Of a DNA stretch of 64,000 bases, positions 63,345 to 64,000 are shown piece by piece. Both the position numbers and the translations under genes were made by a program. Numbering within the stretch: position 1 is the stretch's first letter; each line of letters opens with the position of its first letter. The DNA lies in NCBI GenBank assembly GCA_026874595.1, contig CM049315.1:76088401-76152400 (forward strand), in the 5' to 3' direction. The DNA comes from Sipunculus nudus (taxonomy: Eukaryota; Annelida; Sipuncula; Golfingiida; Sipunculidae). Below the pieces are notes generated by a model. It made no database searches, was not told the origin of the DNA, and saw nothing but the letters and a program-made list of their open reading frames with translations.

Positions 63345-63693
63345 AAATTGAATTAACTATTCACCAAGTGAAGAAAAGACTGTGAAACTCGGGGCATAGA
63401 CCCCCATTTTACTGATAGGAATCCAAAAGACATTAATTATTGTATTATTATATCTAGAAGCAATCTTTTAGTACTTCTGGTTAGACTAAGAAAAAGATAT
63501 CAGGACCAGACTTTAACAGCTTGTTCCTTGATTACTGTAAACGGGTCTGAGCCAAATAAATGCAGCCCTCTGTCCTGTGGGACTTTTGATATTTCAAATC
63601 TTGCTAACTACACAGCATAATGAGTTGAAAATAGGTGACTATTGCAGTATCCTGATAACATTACGGCCACTTTTAAAAAGAATATAAACATGC
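62782..63693 (-). other. ABCA intron with GC donor and (TA)n tract
   Basis: A 912-bp intron. Its 5' end on the - strand reads CTCAG|GCATGT, a GC donor, and its 3' end is TTTTGTACTGCAG. A long TA microsatellite lies at 63,247-63,340. Confidence 0.7.
63247..63340. repeat. (TA)n microsatellite
   Basis: About 94 bases of alternating T and A, interrupted once near its left end by ACATGTA. It is capable of cruciform formation and is likely to be length-variable. Confidence 0.95.
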
Positions 63694-63800
63694 CTGAGTC
63701 CCAGAATGGTGGCATCTCCACCACTGACAGGCAGCTCCCCTGTCATCATCTTGAATGTAGTGGTCTTTCCTGCTCCATTCACACCAAGCAGGCCAAAGCA
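63694..63800 (-). CDS. ABCA-family transporter, NBD2 Walker A exon (most 5' exon visible)
   Basis: ABCA proteins are full-size, two-domain transporters or flippases of phospholipid and sterol in plasma or endosomal membranes. This 107-nt exon follows GGTTTGTTTGACAG and encodes [20 protein letters not shown], then [15 protein letters not shown] and two bases (AG). [11 protein letters not shown] is Walker A with the catalytic Lys and Thr. The only splice that keeps phase with the exon at 62,781 is CTCAG|GCATGT, a GC donor; the nearby GT at 63,689-63,688 would break the frame. Exons for the membrane domains and NBD1 lie beyond the right edge of the window. Confidence 0.95.
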
Positions 63801-64000
63801 CTGTCAAACAAACCACAAGGAGTAAAAGATCCCAAGGGTATAATCATTCAGTGGCAGAAGAAAAATGGTATGCAGCACTGCTGCAGTATGTTACGATAAC
63901 TCTAAAATATAGTGGAAACATGAATACAACATAGGAAGTAATTGTCCTTTTAAATAAAATACTAATATATGCTTTCAATCCTTTAATGACTTTTTACACT
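63801..64000 (-). other. ABCA intron, right edge of window
   Basis: Intron sequence preceding the Walker A exon. No further exon is visible before the window ends. Confidence 0.5.

Overview
This is animal (metazoan) genomic DNA: it has spliced genes with GT-AG introns, eukaryotic gene families and several classes of transposon debris. Internal sequence style (core-repeat elements with a short hairpin end followed by CTAA, a microsatellite beside it, and cores built around GGTGGCGCCACC) suggests a mollusc, probably a bivalve. The taxon is an inference.

Bases 1-37,099 are one uninterrupted satellite array, entered already inside the array at base 1. The monomer is 48 bp, about 770 copies, and most carry one EcoRV site (GATATC). 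Interspersed 47-bp variant units lack that site. The array is organised in higher-order repeats of about 1.10, 1.15, 3.1 and 3.9 kb. All long open frames in it are a by-product of a period divisible by three.

Bases 37,100-53,300 hold the 3' part of a dCMP deaminase gene (DCTD) on the + strand: two catalytic exons at 40,084-40,222 and 40,640-40,853, then the terminal exon at 46,284-46,362. No exon for the N-terminal part is visible between the satellite and the first exon found, so the array either sits in a DCTD intron or has truncated the gene. The 5.4-kb last intron contains a decayed Gypsy reverse transcriptase (antisense) and a LINE C-terminal fragment. A DDE-type transposase remnant and a 33-bp minisatellite lie upstream. 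Downstream are a hAT-like MITE and a 3.2-kb Helentron/pearl-like element with about 340-bp internal tandem repeats.

Bases 53,980-63,800 on the - strand carry the 3' half of an ABCA-family lipid transporter (ABCA1/2/4/7 clade, closest to ABCA2 by recollection). Seven phase-compatible exons encode the second nucleotide-binding domain, from Walker A to the C-terminus. DCTD and the ABCA gene are convergent. The ABCA introns hold core repeats, a tRNA-like inverted repeat, a clean solo LTR with a 4-bp target duplication, a (TA)n tract, and a striking 98-bp tandem array that duplicates the 3' splice site and start of one NBD exon. The first visible ABCA intron appears to use a GC donor.
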